Shown: piece after piece, positions 1 to 8,214 of the stretch | Numbering within the stretch: the stretch's first letter is position 1 | Layout of the letters: each line of letters starts with the position of its first letter | Source of the DNA: Anaerolineae bacterium | GTDB lineage: Bacteria > Chloroflexota > Anaerolineae > 4572-78 > J111 | Direction: 5' to 3' | NCBI GenBank assembly: GCA_023151115.1 | Contig: JAKLJP010000048.1 | Span: 1 to 53,203 of the forward strand | DNA length: 53,203 bases | The notes under the pieces: generated by a model | The model's input: the letters and a program-made list of their open reading frames with translations, nothing else | The model's database searches: none | What the model was told of the DNA's origin: nothing | Position numbers and translations under genes: made by a program

Positions 1-557
1 GTAAAGGATTTTGACCCACACCCCATCTACCAGGATGATCGGCGGCGTCTGGCTCAGGGGTTGCTGTTGCCAACGGCTCATGTCGCTCTGAACGTGCCTG
101 GTCACTTGATTGATGGCACTCACCGATAGGACTGGTCCGAACAACATGGCCAAAGCTTCTTGTAAATCGCGTAAGGAAAGCCCCAAAACGTACAGATACA
201 ACAGGGCATCCAACAAGTAACCCAAGCAGCGTTGGTAGCGGCTGAGAATTTTCCAGCCCCGCTCTTTGTTGCTTGAACCTGGCTTGGGCACCCCTAGTGC
301 AGGAATTTCACCGTGATCCGTCGTGACCCGCCGCTTGAAATAACCAGAGCGAGACCCTTTAGCCCGATGCCGCTGACGTTCGTAACGACCAAAGCCCAGG
401 TGTTCACTCAATTCTTGGCGTAAGGCTTCTTCCAGACAGCTTTTCACACTCCCTAAGGCCGCTTGCCGCAGGCTTTGCTTCAGACTGTCGTTTAGTTCAC
501 TTTGAAAGCTCTCTCGCCAGATGAACTCAACTTGTATCTTTTTTCAGCAATCGTCAT
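1..557 (-). mobile_element. IS256/Mutator-family transposase, 5' part only, frameshifted near its start
   Basis: Read on the minus strand this encodes the N-terminal part of a Mutator-type (IS256 family) DDE transposase. Visible features are a helical start with ELNDSLKQSLRQA, then ELSEHLGFGRYER, a basic stretch with GYFKRR, the segment LGLSLRDLQEAL, and INQVT followed by ILVDGVWVK, whose Asp is the usual first acidic residue of the catalytic triad. The window edge removes the rest of the catalytic core. An ATG at 557 with a GGAG box gives only 22 codons before a stop. The transposase frame is the -1 frame and opens after the A6 tract at 539-544. Either the element uses -1 slippage there, as some insertion sequences do, or this copy has lost or gained a base. 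Terminal repeats could not be placed between 560 and 657. Confidence 0.72.
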
Positions 558-657
558 GATTACTCCTATCCTGGTTTGTGCCTATAAATACCCTTATCTT
601 GCCATGATTTTGCGAAAATTAAAAGACACTAACCAAGACGGTAAGACGCAACACATT

Positions 658-1860
658 TTAATCACTCTCCCGGCTGGTCAGGCGAGAGATAAGCCATACC
701 CCGACTAGTAGGCAAGCCCCGGCGGTTACGCCGAACATGAGGCGGAGACCGAGCGTATCGGCCAGGATGCCGCTCAACCACGGCCCGGCGAACATGCCGC
801 TGGCGTAGACCGACTGGTGCAGCCCAATAGCCGTCGTCCGTTCCGTATCGCTGACATAGCGAATGCTCAAGCCCATCAACACCGGGTTGTTAATTCCCTG
901 GGCCAGGCCCAGGCAAAATTGAGCTACAAACAGCACGGCCAGCGACGGGGCCAGCGCGGCCAGTCCAATCCCCACCGCCTGCAAGCCAAAGCTCAGATAG
1001 ACCAATCGCTGCGCCCCCACCCGATTAGCCAAAGCCGAAGCCGCCAGATTGCCCAAAGCAATGACCCCCAGATGCATGCTCAGCATCATACTTTGCGTCG
1101 TGCCTGTCCCGCCCAACGTTTTGGCCAAAATGGGCATAAAGCTAAAGGTGATGCCCCAATCGGCATATTGGCTCACTGCCGCCAGAACAGCCGGCAGCAA
1201 GACATCTTTCCGGGTAATCAAGCGGCCCGTGCTGCCCAGCGCCGGCGGCGTCGAGGGGCGGCGTTGCTCGCGGGCGGGCAGGACCAGCAGGATGGCCAAC
1301 GCGGCTACCCCGGCGGCCAGGAAAAAGGCCAGGGAATAGCCGCCCCACTCGTTGAGCGAGCCGGTCAAGCCGGTCGTGGTCATGCGGGCCACCGAACTGA
1401 CAAACGTGAGGATGGCTGTGGCTCGCACTGCTTCGGCGGCGGGAAATTGGCTGCTGAAAACCGCCACCAGCGGCACCCACGTTCCGGCGGCCAGGCCGGT
1501 GACAGCCCGTCCCACCAGTAGCCCGTTGGCGCTGTCGGCTTGGGCAATCAGCCATGCGCCCAGCGCCGATAACATCAAACAGACCACAATAAAAGGCTTG
1601 CGCCAGCCCAGCCAATCGGCGGCAATGCCGATGGGCAGCCGCACCAACGCCTGCCACAGTCCATACATGGAGAGAATGACGCCCACCGTCGCCAGGTCGG
1701 GCACTTTGCTTTGGACGTAAGTGGGCAGGGTTGGAATATATAAATAAAGAGAACCCCAGTAGAAAAAAGCGACGAGGATATACAGCCCAATCGCCAGCCG
1801 GGGGCGGCTGACGCTCAAGGGTGAAGCGGATGGCGTGGTTGCCGTCGAAATTTTGTTCAT
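658..1860 (-). CDS. MFS transporter, 12-TM drug/sugar efflux type
   Basis: A 400-residue major facilitator superfamily permease. Hydrophobic segments cover nearly the whole chain. The loop between TM2 and TM3 carries the family motif as GIAADWLGWRKP, and the repeat half has SALANRVGAQRL. The start at 1860 was chosen because an ATG there (MNKISTATTP) is preceded by GGAG about ten bases upstream; an upstream TTG at 1908 would only add 16 polar residues. It faces the IS remnant and is separated from the HEPN gene by about 70 bases. Substrate cannot be predicted. The closest general type is the multidrug or sugar-efflux MFS (MFS_1). Confidence is high for the family and low for the substrate. Confidence 0.85.
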   Translation of the reverse strand: MNKISTATTPSASPLSVSRPRLAIGLYILVAFFYWGSLYLYIPTLPTYVQSKVPDLATVGVILSMYGLWQALVRLPIGIAADWLGWRKPFIVVCLMLSALGAWLIAQADSANGLLVGRAVTGLAAGTWVPLVAVFSSQFPAAEAVRATAILTFVSSVARMTTTGLTGSLNEWGGYSLAFFLAAGVAALAILLVLPAREQRRPSTPPALGSTGRLITRKDVLLPAVLAAVSQYADWGITFSFMPILAKTLGGTGTTQSMMLSMHLGVIALGNLAASALANRVGAQRLVYLSFGLQAVGIGLAALAPSLAVLFVAQFCLGLAQGINNPVLMGLSIRYVSDTERTTAIGLHQSVYASGMFAGPWLSGILADTLGLRLMFGVTAGACLLVGVWLISRLTSRESD

Positions 1861-1931
1861 AACCTCAGAACTCCATGAAAGAGAGATTTTGCGGCAAGAA
1901 TCGGACAAACACGAGGGGTTTTCTGAGGTTA

Positions 1932-2345
1932 CTACTTTGTAACCAAATAGCCTAATGAATGGAGATAGGACTCGATAGAGACCACAAAAATTTTGGCGTT
2001 GGTGAGAGTCTCCTCAACAATCTGAGTATCCAGGGTAATTAATTCGCCGTAATCATGAGTTTGGCGGCGGTCAAACGCCAAGTGCAGAGTACGAGAGAGT
2101 TCGCGAGGAAATATCCCGGTCTTGACAAATTCGCGATCAAAGAGACTAATGACACCGCTATGCTTCGATGTCCCCAGTTGCTTGGTGGCCAGAAGGGCTA
2201 ACACAGCATAAAACATAGCATAATAAGCGCGGTTAATAGTTCCTCTGAGAGCAGCTTCTCCAAATAGAATTTCTCCCTCGCGCAGGGTTTCATAAGCCTG
2301 CTCCATCCTGTAGCGAAGCAACTCTTCAAGCTGCCCCGGCTTCAC
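1932..2345 (-). CDS. HEPN-domain protein of a HEPN/MNT pair
   Basis: A 137-residue all-helical HEPN protein (pfam05168 type). Near the N-terminus it has the usual AALRGTINRAYYAMFYAVLALL helix, with paired tyrosines and an alanine-rich face. Later it has RRQTHDYGE, the Arg..His-Asp-Tyr region typical of this family. HEPN proteins of two-gene modules are RNases or inactive partners of a minimal nucleotidyltransferase. The spacing Arg-x3-His differs from the strict HepT Rx4HxY motif, so RNase activity is not certain. It starts with GTG at 2345 and overlaps the stop of the upstream nucleotidyltransferase by four bases (GTGA), which means translational coupling. It may be a toxin-antitoxin module or a housekeeping-type accessory pair. 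Confidence 0.8.
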   Translation of the reverse strand: MKPGQLEELLRYRMEQAYETLREGEILFGEAALRGTINRAYYAMFYAVLALLATKQLGTSKHSGVISLFDREFVKTGIFPRELSRTLHLAFDRRQTHDYGELITLDTQIVEETLTNAKIFVVSIESYLHSLGYLVTK

Positions 2346-2674
2346 GGACGAATCCCTTCCCGTTCAATGTCCAAAATTAAAGGGTTGGCCCCCATCGCCC
2401 CATGTTCAAGTTGATCACGAGTGGTCACCGTGGTGGAGATTACTCGATCCAACTCAAAACCCACTTCCCAGGCAATTTCACTGATGCGCTGGCGCAACTG
2501 AGGCGTAAGTGTTTCAACCTCAATGAAGATATCCAAATCGGAGTCAGGCATGGCGTCGCCCCTAGCCCGTGAGCCGAATACGCGCAGATCGAGTACAGGT
2601 ACAACTGCCTTTAAACGACGCTGAAATTCGTGGGCAATTTTTCGATCTGTTTCGGTTAACATTTTTGCCAACAT
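2342..2674 (-). CDS. MNT-domain minimal nucleotidyltransferase
   Basis: A 110-residue minimal nucleotidyltransferase (MNT). The catalytic signature is intact: FGSRARGDAMPDSDLDIFIEV gives GS-x10-DxD, the metal-binding pattern of the DNA polymerase beta superfamily. The characterised relative MntA AMPylates its HEPN partner on tyrosine. This gene precedes the HEPN gene and overlaps it by four bases. The start is either ATG 2674, with GGAAG directly in front, or ATG 2662; the longer form is given. Base composition is more AT-rich than in the sugar-acid genes next door, which fits an acquired module. A second pair of this kind lies at 49353-50275. Confidence 0.8.
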   Translation of the reverse strand: MLAKMLTETDRKIAHEFQRRLKAVVPVLDLRVFGSRARGDAMPDSDLDIFIEVETLTPQLRQRISEIAWEVGFELDRVISTTVTTRDQLEHGAMGANPLILDIEREGIRP

Positions 2675-2988
2675 CTTCCAAACTTAAATAAATTGAGTGA
2701 TTGTCACTGCTCTTTTAGCATGATATACTGGACTTGGTAAACTGCAAAAGCTCAATGTGGCAACGCCTCAAAGACCTTTATTTCTAATGAATTATCGCCA
2801 AATTCCGCTTTCAATGTATGCAAACACAACTCAGCCAGCGCGTCGGGGCGATGGAATGAATATTGGAAGCCAGTGGCAGGGAGTCTCAGTAGATCCAAAT
2901 TTGAGGAGCCAGCACGCCCACGTGCGGCGGTGTTGGGCACGTGGGCATGCCTCACTCCTCGAAAATTGGATCTACTGAGTCTGGTTAC
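2675..2988. other. Intergenic stretch with a MITE-like repeat
   Basis: No gene is supported here. It carries a possible promoter for the MNT gene in the AT-rich part at 2680-2740 and the 101-bp repeat at 2882-2982 described separately. Short open frames across the repeat are only shadows of its palindrome. Confidence 0.6.
2882..2982. repeat. 101-bp MITE-like element, copy 1
   Basis: The element is bounded by inverted ends beginning AGTCTCAGTAGATCCAA and ending TTGGATCTACTGAGTCT. Inside there is a second palindrome around CGCCCACGTG ... CACGTGGGC, so the whole single strand can fold into one long hairpin. A second copy of exactly the same length lies at 46640-46740 in the opposite orientation, with only scattered differences. 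There is no coding capacity. It looks like a non-autonomous palindromic transposon or a large REP-like element. Confidence 0.85.
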
Positions 2989-4266
2989 TTATTTACCTGC
3001 GCCATTTCCATTCGGCTTAAGCCGATACAGCAACTCACCCGCCTTCGGCACTAACAAGACGCCTTCGGCTTCCCGGCCGCGCCACTCGTCGAGATTGAGA
3101 CTGTCCGGGTCGAGATAGCCCAGGGAAAGCTTGCGGCAGCGATCCTCCGGGATGCGGGTGGCCAGGGTGACGCTGATGCGCGGCGACTCCACCCCGGTGG
3201 CGGCGTCGTACTCGCCGATGCCGCGCAGGTGGGTGCTGTGGGCCAGCACCCCGCCGGGATAATGCTTGAACTTGTCCCACTGCTTCAAAAAGTAATCGCG
3301 GACGTGGTAGCCAATTTCGTCCAGCAGCTTGCCGTGGGTATAGCTGATTTCGTCAATGTGGGGGGCGTAAATCACTACCTCGCCGCCATCGGCGATGGCC
3401 GGCTCCATTTTGTACATGCCCTTGGCTGCCGTCCAGATGTCGTCGTACATTTTGGGCATCACCGACAGGACGCGCTGATAGGGCCGGTCAATAAAGGTGA
3501 TGTGCAGTTTGGCCGATAGATCGGCGGCAGCTTCATAGGCTTCCTCCGGCGTACCGATATACAGTCCGGCCAAATCCTCGCCTTTGACGACCATGCTAAA
3601 GCACAGTTTGGGCTTGTCAATAAAAGCGGCGGCCTTGTCAATCACCCGGCGCACTGGGGTATGTTTGGCGCCGATGACATCGTAGCTGGTGATGACTGCG
3701 CCCAGCCAGTGGGAAAAATTGATGACCTCCGGCCCGCCGATACCGGGGAAAAAGTATTTGTTGCCGCCCGAAAAGCCAACCACTTCGTGCGGAAAGGTAG
3801 GGCCGCAAACAATAAGCTGGTCGTAGTCGAAGACCATTTTGTTGAGGCGCACGTCCACCGCTTGGCTCATCAGGCCGCCGGTAATTTCTTCGATCTCAGC
3901 CGGGGTAATCTGGCCCAGGGTGACAAAAGTTTCGGGCAGGTCCCAGCGATGGTTGAAAATATTCACCCTGGCATATTTGCCGGCTCGCTCCTCTGGGGTT
4001 AAGCCGACCAGCGTGTTGATGGCCGCCTCGCTCATAGCCTGATGCGTGCCCAGGGCAATCAGATAATCGAGTGCTGCTGTGTTATCGCCCAGGTATTCAA
4101 AAAACAGGCGAAACATCAGCGGAATGGGCGCAGTGCGGGTGCCGTCGGGGATGATGATCAGCACCCGTTTGCCGGTCAGATTGACCTGGGCCAGGGCCGT
4201 CTCGACCAATTCCCGAATTTCCGACCCCGCCAAATATTGGGTTTCGTAACCTTTGCCAGCTAACAT
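2989..4266 (-). CDS. LarA-family nickel-pincer racemase/epimerase (DUF2088), possible sugar-acid 2-epimerase
   Basis: A 425-residue homologue of lactate racemase LarA, which moves a hydride at the alpha-hydroxy carbon using the nickel-pincer nucleotide. Residues matching the cofactor site are present: DGTRTAP at 41-47, His75 in GTHQAMSE, His160, Lys170 and His186. The spacing His-10-Lys-16-His is the same as H174/K184/H200 in the Lactiplantibacillus enzyme, and Lys170 would hold the pincer covalently. The start is ATG 4266, with AAGGAGG eight bases upstream. It is the third gene of a minus-strand run uxaE-uxuB-larA. LarA relatives include D-gluconate 2-epimerases, so conversion of D-mannonate to D-gluconate is a reasonable inference. 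No larB, larC or larE cofactor genes are in the window. Confidence 0.85.
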   Translation of the reverse strand: MLAGKGYETQYLAGSEIRELVETALAQVNLTGKRVLIIIPDGTRTAPIPLMFRLFFEYLGDNTAALDYLIALGTHQAMSEAAINTLVGLTPEERAGKYARVNIFNHRWDLPETFVTLGQITPAEIEEITGGLMSQAVDVRLNKMVFDYDQLIVCGPTFPHEVVGFSGGNKYFFPGIGGPEVINFSHWLGAVITSYDVIGAKHTPVRRVIDKAAAFIDKPKLCFSMVVKGEDLAGLYIGTPEEAYEAAADLSAKLHITFIDRPYQRVLSVMPKMYDDIWTAAKGMYKMEPAIADGGEVVIYAPHIDEISYTHGKLLDEIGYHVRDYFLKQWDKFKHYPGGVLAHSTHLRGIGEYDAATGVESPRISVTLATRIPEDRCRKLSLGYLDPDSLNLDEWRGREAEGVLLVPKAGELLYRLKPNGNGAGK

Positions 4267-4299
4267 GATAAAGTCCTCCTTAAAATGTACCTACTCGCC

Positions 4300-4379
4300 C
4301 CCTCAAGGCTAAGGCTGAGGCTAAGGCGAAGATTATCTTCTATCTTCTATCCTCTATCTTCTATCCTCATCTCTTCCCC
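4300..4379. repeat. Reiterated-word repeat between larA-like and uxuB-like genes
   Basis: Tandem copies of a CTAAGGCTGAGG word are followed by four or five copies of TATCTTCTATC/CTCTATC. The stretch is low-complexity and non-coding, and belongs to the family of reiterated heptad-like words seen in most gaps of this window. Confidence 0.7.
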
Positions 4380-5213
4380 TCACACCCCGCTAAATGCCGA
4401 GAAGCCGCCATCCACCGGCACCACCACCCCGGTGACAAAGGCTGAAGCGGGCGAGAGCAGCCACAGCATGGTCCCCAGCAAATCTTCGGGGCTTCCAAAG
4501 CGGTTCATGGGGGTGTGGGCGATGATGCTCTGGCCGCGGGCGGTCAATTCACCGGTTTCTTTGTCGGTTAGCAAAAAGCGGTTCTGTTCGGTTAAAAAGA
4601 AGCCGGGGGCAATAGCATTGACCCGGATGCGGGGCGAATATTCCTGGGCCATGTGGACCGCCAGCCACTGCGTAAAATTGCTCACCCCGGCTTTGGCCGC
4701 CGAATAGGCCGGAATGCGAGTCAAGGGACGAAAGGCGTTCATCGAGGAAATATTAAGGATCACCCCCTCGCCCTGCTCGATCATATATTTGCCAAAAATC
4801 TGGCTGGGCAGGATGGTGCCGAGCAAATTAAGATCAAAAACAAAGCGCAGGGCCTCCGGCGGCAGGTCGAAAAAGGATTGGTTGGGATTGGTGGTGGCGC
4901 GAGGATTGTTCCCTCCCGCGCCGTTGATCAGACCATCAATGCGGCCAAAAGTGTCAATGACTTTTTCGGCGGCTTGCTGGAGGGTTTCAGGTTTTAGCAC
5001 ATCGCCGTAAACAACAATCGCCTCACCGATGCTGGTTTCAAAGCGGTGCATCAGGCGTTCGGCCAGGGCCGGGTCGCGGTCAATAATAGCCACACTGGCC
5101 CCGCAGCCAACCAGGGCGCAGGCCATCTCGCCTCCCAAAATTCCGGCCCCGCCGGTGATCACAATCGAGCGGCCGGTAAAGTTGTACATCTGATTTAATT
5201 CGGCAAAGTCCAT
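4380..5213 (-). CDS. uxuB: SDR-family D-mannonate oxidoreductase (fructuronate reductase) candidate
   Basis: A 277-residue short-chain dehydrogenase. The nucleotide-binding motif is TGGAGILG at 20-27, the NNAG position reads NGAGG at 98-102, the catalytic Ser lies in NISSMNAF (157-158), and the YxxxK pair is Tyr171/Lys175. The SDR form of UxuB in Bacillus subtilis and Thermotoga has this length and this extended segment after NGAGG. It would reduce D-fructuronate to D-mannonate with NAD(P)H. The ATG at 5213 is preceded by GGAGGTCTAGG. It lies between uxaE and the larA-like gene on the same strand, which is the main support for substrate. The SDR fold itself is certain; the exact substrate is inferred from context. 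Confidence 0.78.
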   Translation of the reverse strand: MDFAELNQMYNFTGRSIVITGGAGILGGEMACALVGCGASVAIIDRDPALAERLMHRFETSIGEAIVVYGDVLKPETLQQAAEKVIDTFGRIDGLINGAGGNNPRATTNPNQSFFDLPPEALRFVFDLNLLGTILPSQIFGKYMIEQGEGVILNISSMNAFRPLTRIPAYSAAKAGVSNFTQWLAVHMAQEYSPRIRVNAIAPGFFLTEQNRFLLTDKETGELTARGQSIIAHTPMNRFGSPEDLLGTMLWLLSPASAFVTGVVVPVDGGFSAFSGV

Positions 5214-5261
5214 CCTAGACCTCCAAGTTTAAGTTGCGCCCCTAAGGGCCTTGAGCAGTGT

Positions 5262-5322
5262 TACGTCTTGCGTCTTCCGTCTTCCGTCTGACTACTGACT
5301 ACTGATTACTGACTACCGACCA
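5262..5322. repeat. Reiterated words between uxaE and uxuB
   Basis: The sequence runs TTACGTCTTGCGTCTTCCGTCTTCCGT and then four copies of GACTACTGA-type words. It has the same style as the other short tandem repeats in the window and no gene. The repeat reaches into the last codons of uxaE. Confidence 0.65.
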
Positions 5323-6884
5323 AACGGGCCAAGGTGTTTGTCAAAATGTTTTTCTAGCATCTGGTAATATGTTTCCTCATGGCCGCGCAGGGCCGCAAAA
5401 AAAGGTTCGCGGAAAGCGGGATGAGCCAGCACCGAGCCAAAGGTGACATGCAGGACTTCTCGCCCGTGAAAATCGTCGAGCAGGGTGGTCAGCTTGTCGT
5501 CCGGCCATTGGGCGATGTCCGGCACTTTGGCCGCTTCGGCGGAGACGTGATAGGTGGCGCGGTCGGTGGGGTAGCGTTCCAGAGCAAAAGCGACAAGCTC
5601 GCGGAAGAGGGCCGGGTTCAACACGGCAATGGCCCGCAGCGCTTCCAGATAACTGGTCCCGGCGGTTTTGAGGTGGACCAACTCGCCGGCCACTCTGGCG
5701 GCGATGGGATAAATGCTGAATTTATCGGAGCCGGAGTGCAGGCTGAGCTTGTATGGGCCATAGGTTTTGGCCACGGCAAAATGGCGGGCAAAGGATTTTT
5801 CAAATTCGGCCAGGTCGCCCTTGTAATCCACACCCTTTTCAAACTCGCCCACATAGCGCGGGGCCAGGCTGACCCATTTGACGCCCAGGCGTTTGAGTTC
5901 GTGGACAATATAAACGTGCTCGGCCAGGGTGGTGATGGTTTCCGTTTCGTCCACGCTCATCTCCAACTCAAACGGTAGTTCCCCTTTCGCCTCGGCCAGG
6001 TGGCGGTACATGCTGACCGTGTGCGCCACCGCTCGACCATACTTGGCGGTCGCCCGCGCCAGTTCAGTCTGGCCGATGGTCAAGCTGAAATCGCCCAGGT
6101 CAATAGACCGGTCCGCCAGGCGGCGCTGGGTATCTTCCGGGTCGCTGTCGAGGATATGCCAGGGCAGCGCTTCGATTTTGGGCTGCAACTCGCTCACCGG
6201 AGCGGTGTTGGCGCTGTTGTCCACGTATTCGCCGGGATCAATGGTAAAAAAGGTATACCCGGCAGCCACACAAATATCAATATCGTGGGTCGTTTTCAAG
6301 TGGTCGGCGTCGGCCCCAAAGCCGTCGCGCCAGCCTTCCTGAAAAACGCCCCACATGGCCTCGTCCATGACCTGCTGCGGCGTGCGTCCCGTGCGGGCAT
6401 TTTCGCGCATGGACTGCTGGGCCAGGATGGGGGCCATGGTCGAGCGGCGAACAGCCCGGATATGGCCCGGCGTCGCCAGCCCCAGCCGGTCGCCGCAGCC
6501 GGCCGATTTGCGCAGCCCCAAGGGTTGGGCGGCCAGAAAAGGCAGTACCGCTCGCAGTGCGAGGGCGTTGGCCGGTGTGGTCGGGCAAGTTGTTAAGGTC
6601 AACTCAGCACCCTCTACCGTAACTGGTCTCATTTGACCCGAAAAACCAACCTCCTTACTCCCTACTTCATACTCCCTACTCCCTGTTTCTAAAATCCCCA
6701 AATATTTGTCATTACCCTGCCGGGCCAAGAAAAACAGCTTCCCCTGAGTTGCCACAATCGAGCGGGGGTAAACTGACAGTCCGCTGAATGTTTCCAACTC
6801 GGCGGCCAATTTTTGGGCCTCATCCTCCGGCAGGACCGGAGCCAATTCGTTTGACTTTAGATAAGCCAATAAGGTCGTCATCAC
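5313..6884 (-). CDS. uxaE: Tagaturonate/fructuronate epimerase UxaE
   Basis: A 523-residue protein of the UxaE family, first characterised in Thermotoga maritima, which interconverts D-tagaturonate and D-fructuronate. Recognisable features are GDRLGLATPGHIRAVR in the N-terminal third, then the acidic and histidine-rich block DGFGADADHLKTTHDID, IDPGEYVDNSA, EMSVDETETITT, and LHSGSDKFSIYP near the middle. The start is GTG 6884 (AAGGA seven bases upstream) or the following ATG 6881. Residues 67-82 (GSREYEVGSKE...) are encoded by a CTCCCTACT-type tandem repeat and look inserted. It is the first gene of a minus-strand run with uxuB and a LarA homologue. In this region it links tagaturonate made from inositol to mannonate. 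Confidence 0.87.
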   Translation of the reverse strand: MMTTLLAYLKSNELAPVLPEDEAQKLAAELETFSGLSVYPRSIVATQGKLFFLARQGNDKYLGILETGSREYEVGSKEVGFSGQMRPVTVEGAELTLTTCPTTPANALALRAVLPFLAAQPLGLRKSAGCGDRLGLATPGHIRAVRRSTMAPILAQQSMRENARTGRTPQQVMDEAMWGVFQEGWRDGFGADADHLKTTHDIDICVAAGYTFFTIDPGEYVDNSANTAPVSELQPKIEALPWHILDSDPEDTQRRLADRSIDLGDFSLTIGQTELARATAKYGRAVAHTVSMYRHLAEAKGELPFELEMSVDETETITTLAEHVYIVHELKRLGVKWVSLAPRYVGEFEKGVDYKGDLAEFEKSFARHFAVAKTYGPYKLSLHSGSDKFSIYPIAARVAGELVHLKTAGTSYLEALRAIAVLNPALFRELVAFALERYPTDRATYHVSAEAAKVPDIAQWPDDKLTTLLDDFHGREVLHVTFGSVLAHPAFREPFFAALRGHEETYYQMLEKHFDKHLGPFGR

Positions 6885-6897
6885 TTTAAATTCCTTT

Positions 6898-6925
6898 TTG
6901 TCTGCATAAAGAATGATACTATAAT
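6898..6925 (+). promoter_or_regulatory. Probable promoter of the galacturonokinase-like gene
   Basis: TTGTCT at 6898-6903 and TATAAT at 6920-6925 are separated by 16 bases and lie 36 bases before the ATG at 6961. The space between the divergent uxaE and kinase genes is only 76 bases, so both directions must start here. No clear minus-strand partner was found, and no copy of the LacI operator. Confidence 0.5.
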
Positions 6926-6960
6926 CAAGCGGTTATCCATTTTTTGCTTTTGGAGGTTTT

Positions 6961-8214
6961 ATGTCCCACCCAGGTTCACCCTCGATGCCCCCGGTCCGCA
7001 CGGCCCGCCCCGAAGCCGAACGCGTCGAGAGCCTTATCACCCACTTGAAACGCCACCCCCAGGTAGACCCGGCCGCCATCGGCGTGGTCCGAGCGCCGCT
7101 GCGTATCTGCCCGCTCGGCGCGCATATTGACCACCAACTCGGCCAGGTTACTGGCATGACCATTAACCAATCTATTCTCATGGCTTTTGCTCCCACCAGC
7201 GACAACACGGTTTATGTGGAGAGCCTGGATTTTCAGCCGCCTGTCAGCTTTAACCTCAGCGACGTGCCCGCTTACACCCCCCGTGATTGGGGCAACTATA
7301 TTCGCGGGGCGGTGCTGGCTTTGCAGCAAACCCACTCACTCCGGCACGGGCTGATTGGCATTGTGGACGGCGAGATGCCGATTGGCGGCCTCAGCTCTTC
7401 GGCGGCGGTGACCATTGCTTATCTGCTGGCGCTCCAAGCGGTCAACCACCTGGAAGAGCCGCCGGAACGCAATGTGGCCCTGGTTCGTTTTACCGAAAAC
7501 CAATACATCGGCCTCAACAATGGCATTCTCGACCAGTCGGTGATTCTTTTTAGCGAACCGGGCTGCCTGACCTCGATTGACTGCCAAAGCGTCCAGGTGG
7601 AAAAAATTCCCGGCCCGCCCGCCAATGGTGCTTATGAAATCCTGATTGTCTACTCCGGCTTGACCCGCGTCCTGGTCGGCACCGATTACAACAACCGCGT
7701 GGCCGAATGTCGCGAGGCGGCAGGCTTGCTGCTGGATTACACCGGGCAGACTGTCCCGCCTGACCCTCGCCTGCGCCATGTGACGCCCGACATTTTTGCC
7801 GCCGAAGGCGCGCGCTTGCCGGCCAACCTCCACCGCCGGGCCAGCCACTACTTTGGCGAAATGCGGCGTGTATCAGAGGGACTGGCTGCCTGGCGCGCCG
7901 GCGACCTGGCCCGTTTTGGCGTGCTTGTTTCAGAATCGGGCGAGAGTTCGATCAAAAATTACGAGTGCGGCAGTCCACACCTGATCACTTTGTACGAAAC
8001 CCTGCGCGAGACGCCGGGTGTCTACGGCACACGCTTCAGCGGGGCGGGGTTCCGGGGCAACTGCTTGGCCCTGATTGACCCCGCCGCCCGCGAATCCATT
8101 GCCGAAGCCATCCACCGCCGCTATCCGCTGGCCCATCCCGACGAAGCCCCGGCCTACAGCATCCACTTTTGCCAGCCGGATGGGAGGGCGGGGTACGTGA
8201 TACGTGATGCGTGA
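6961..8214 (+). CDS. GHMP-family sugar-acid kinase, galacturonokinase-like
   Basis: A 417-residue GHMP kinase with the three family motifs. Sugar-binding motif 1 is APLRICPLGAHIDHQ (residues 45-59). The ATP loop is GGLSSSAA (142-149), and the glycine-rich third motif is FSGAGFRGN. NGILDQ carries the catalytic Asp191. In galactokinase motif 1 reads GRVNLIGEHTDY. The form RICPLGAHIDHQ with a following MTIN is what I recall from plant galacturonokinase, which makes galacturonate-1-phosphate, and the match continues through YECG and the C-terminal GAGFRG. The start is ATG 6961 with GGAGG six bases upstream. A nucleotidyltransferase follows. The last residues (YVIRDA) are encoded by the arm of a hairpin repeat. 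Glucuronate, galactose or arabinose kinase activity is possible. Confidence 0.8.
   Translation: MSHPGSPSMPPVRTARPEAERVESLITHLKRHPQVDPAAIGVVRAPLRICPLGAHIDHQLGQVTGMTINQSILMAFAPTSDNTVYVESLDFQPPVSFNLSDVPAYTPRDWGNYIRGAVLALQQTHSLRHGLIGIVDGEMPIGGLSSSAAVTIAYLLALQAVNHLEEPPERNVALVRFTENQYIGLNNGILDQSVILFSEPGCLTSIDCQSVQVEKIPGPPANGAYEILIVYSGLTRVLVGTDYNNRVAECREAAGLLLDYTGQTVPPDPRLRHVTPDIFAAEGARLPANLHRRASHYFGEMRRVSEGLAAWRAGDLARFGVLVSESGESSIKNYECGSPHLITLYETLRETPGVYGTRFSGAGFRGNCLALIDPAARESIAEAIHRRYPLAHPDEAPAYSIHFCQPDGRAGYVIRDA

Noticed and set aside
817..1720. Long plus-strand open frames opposite the MFS gene
   Set aside because: They are rich in Gln, Arg and Gly with no family resemblance and mirror a clear membrane protein on the other strand.
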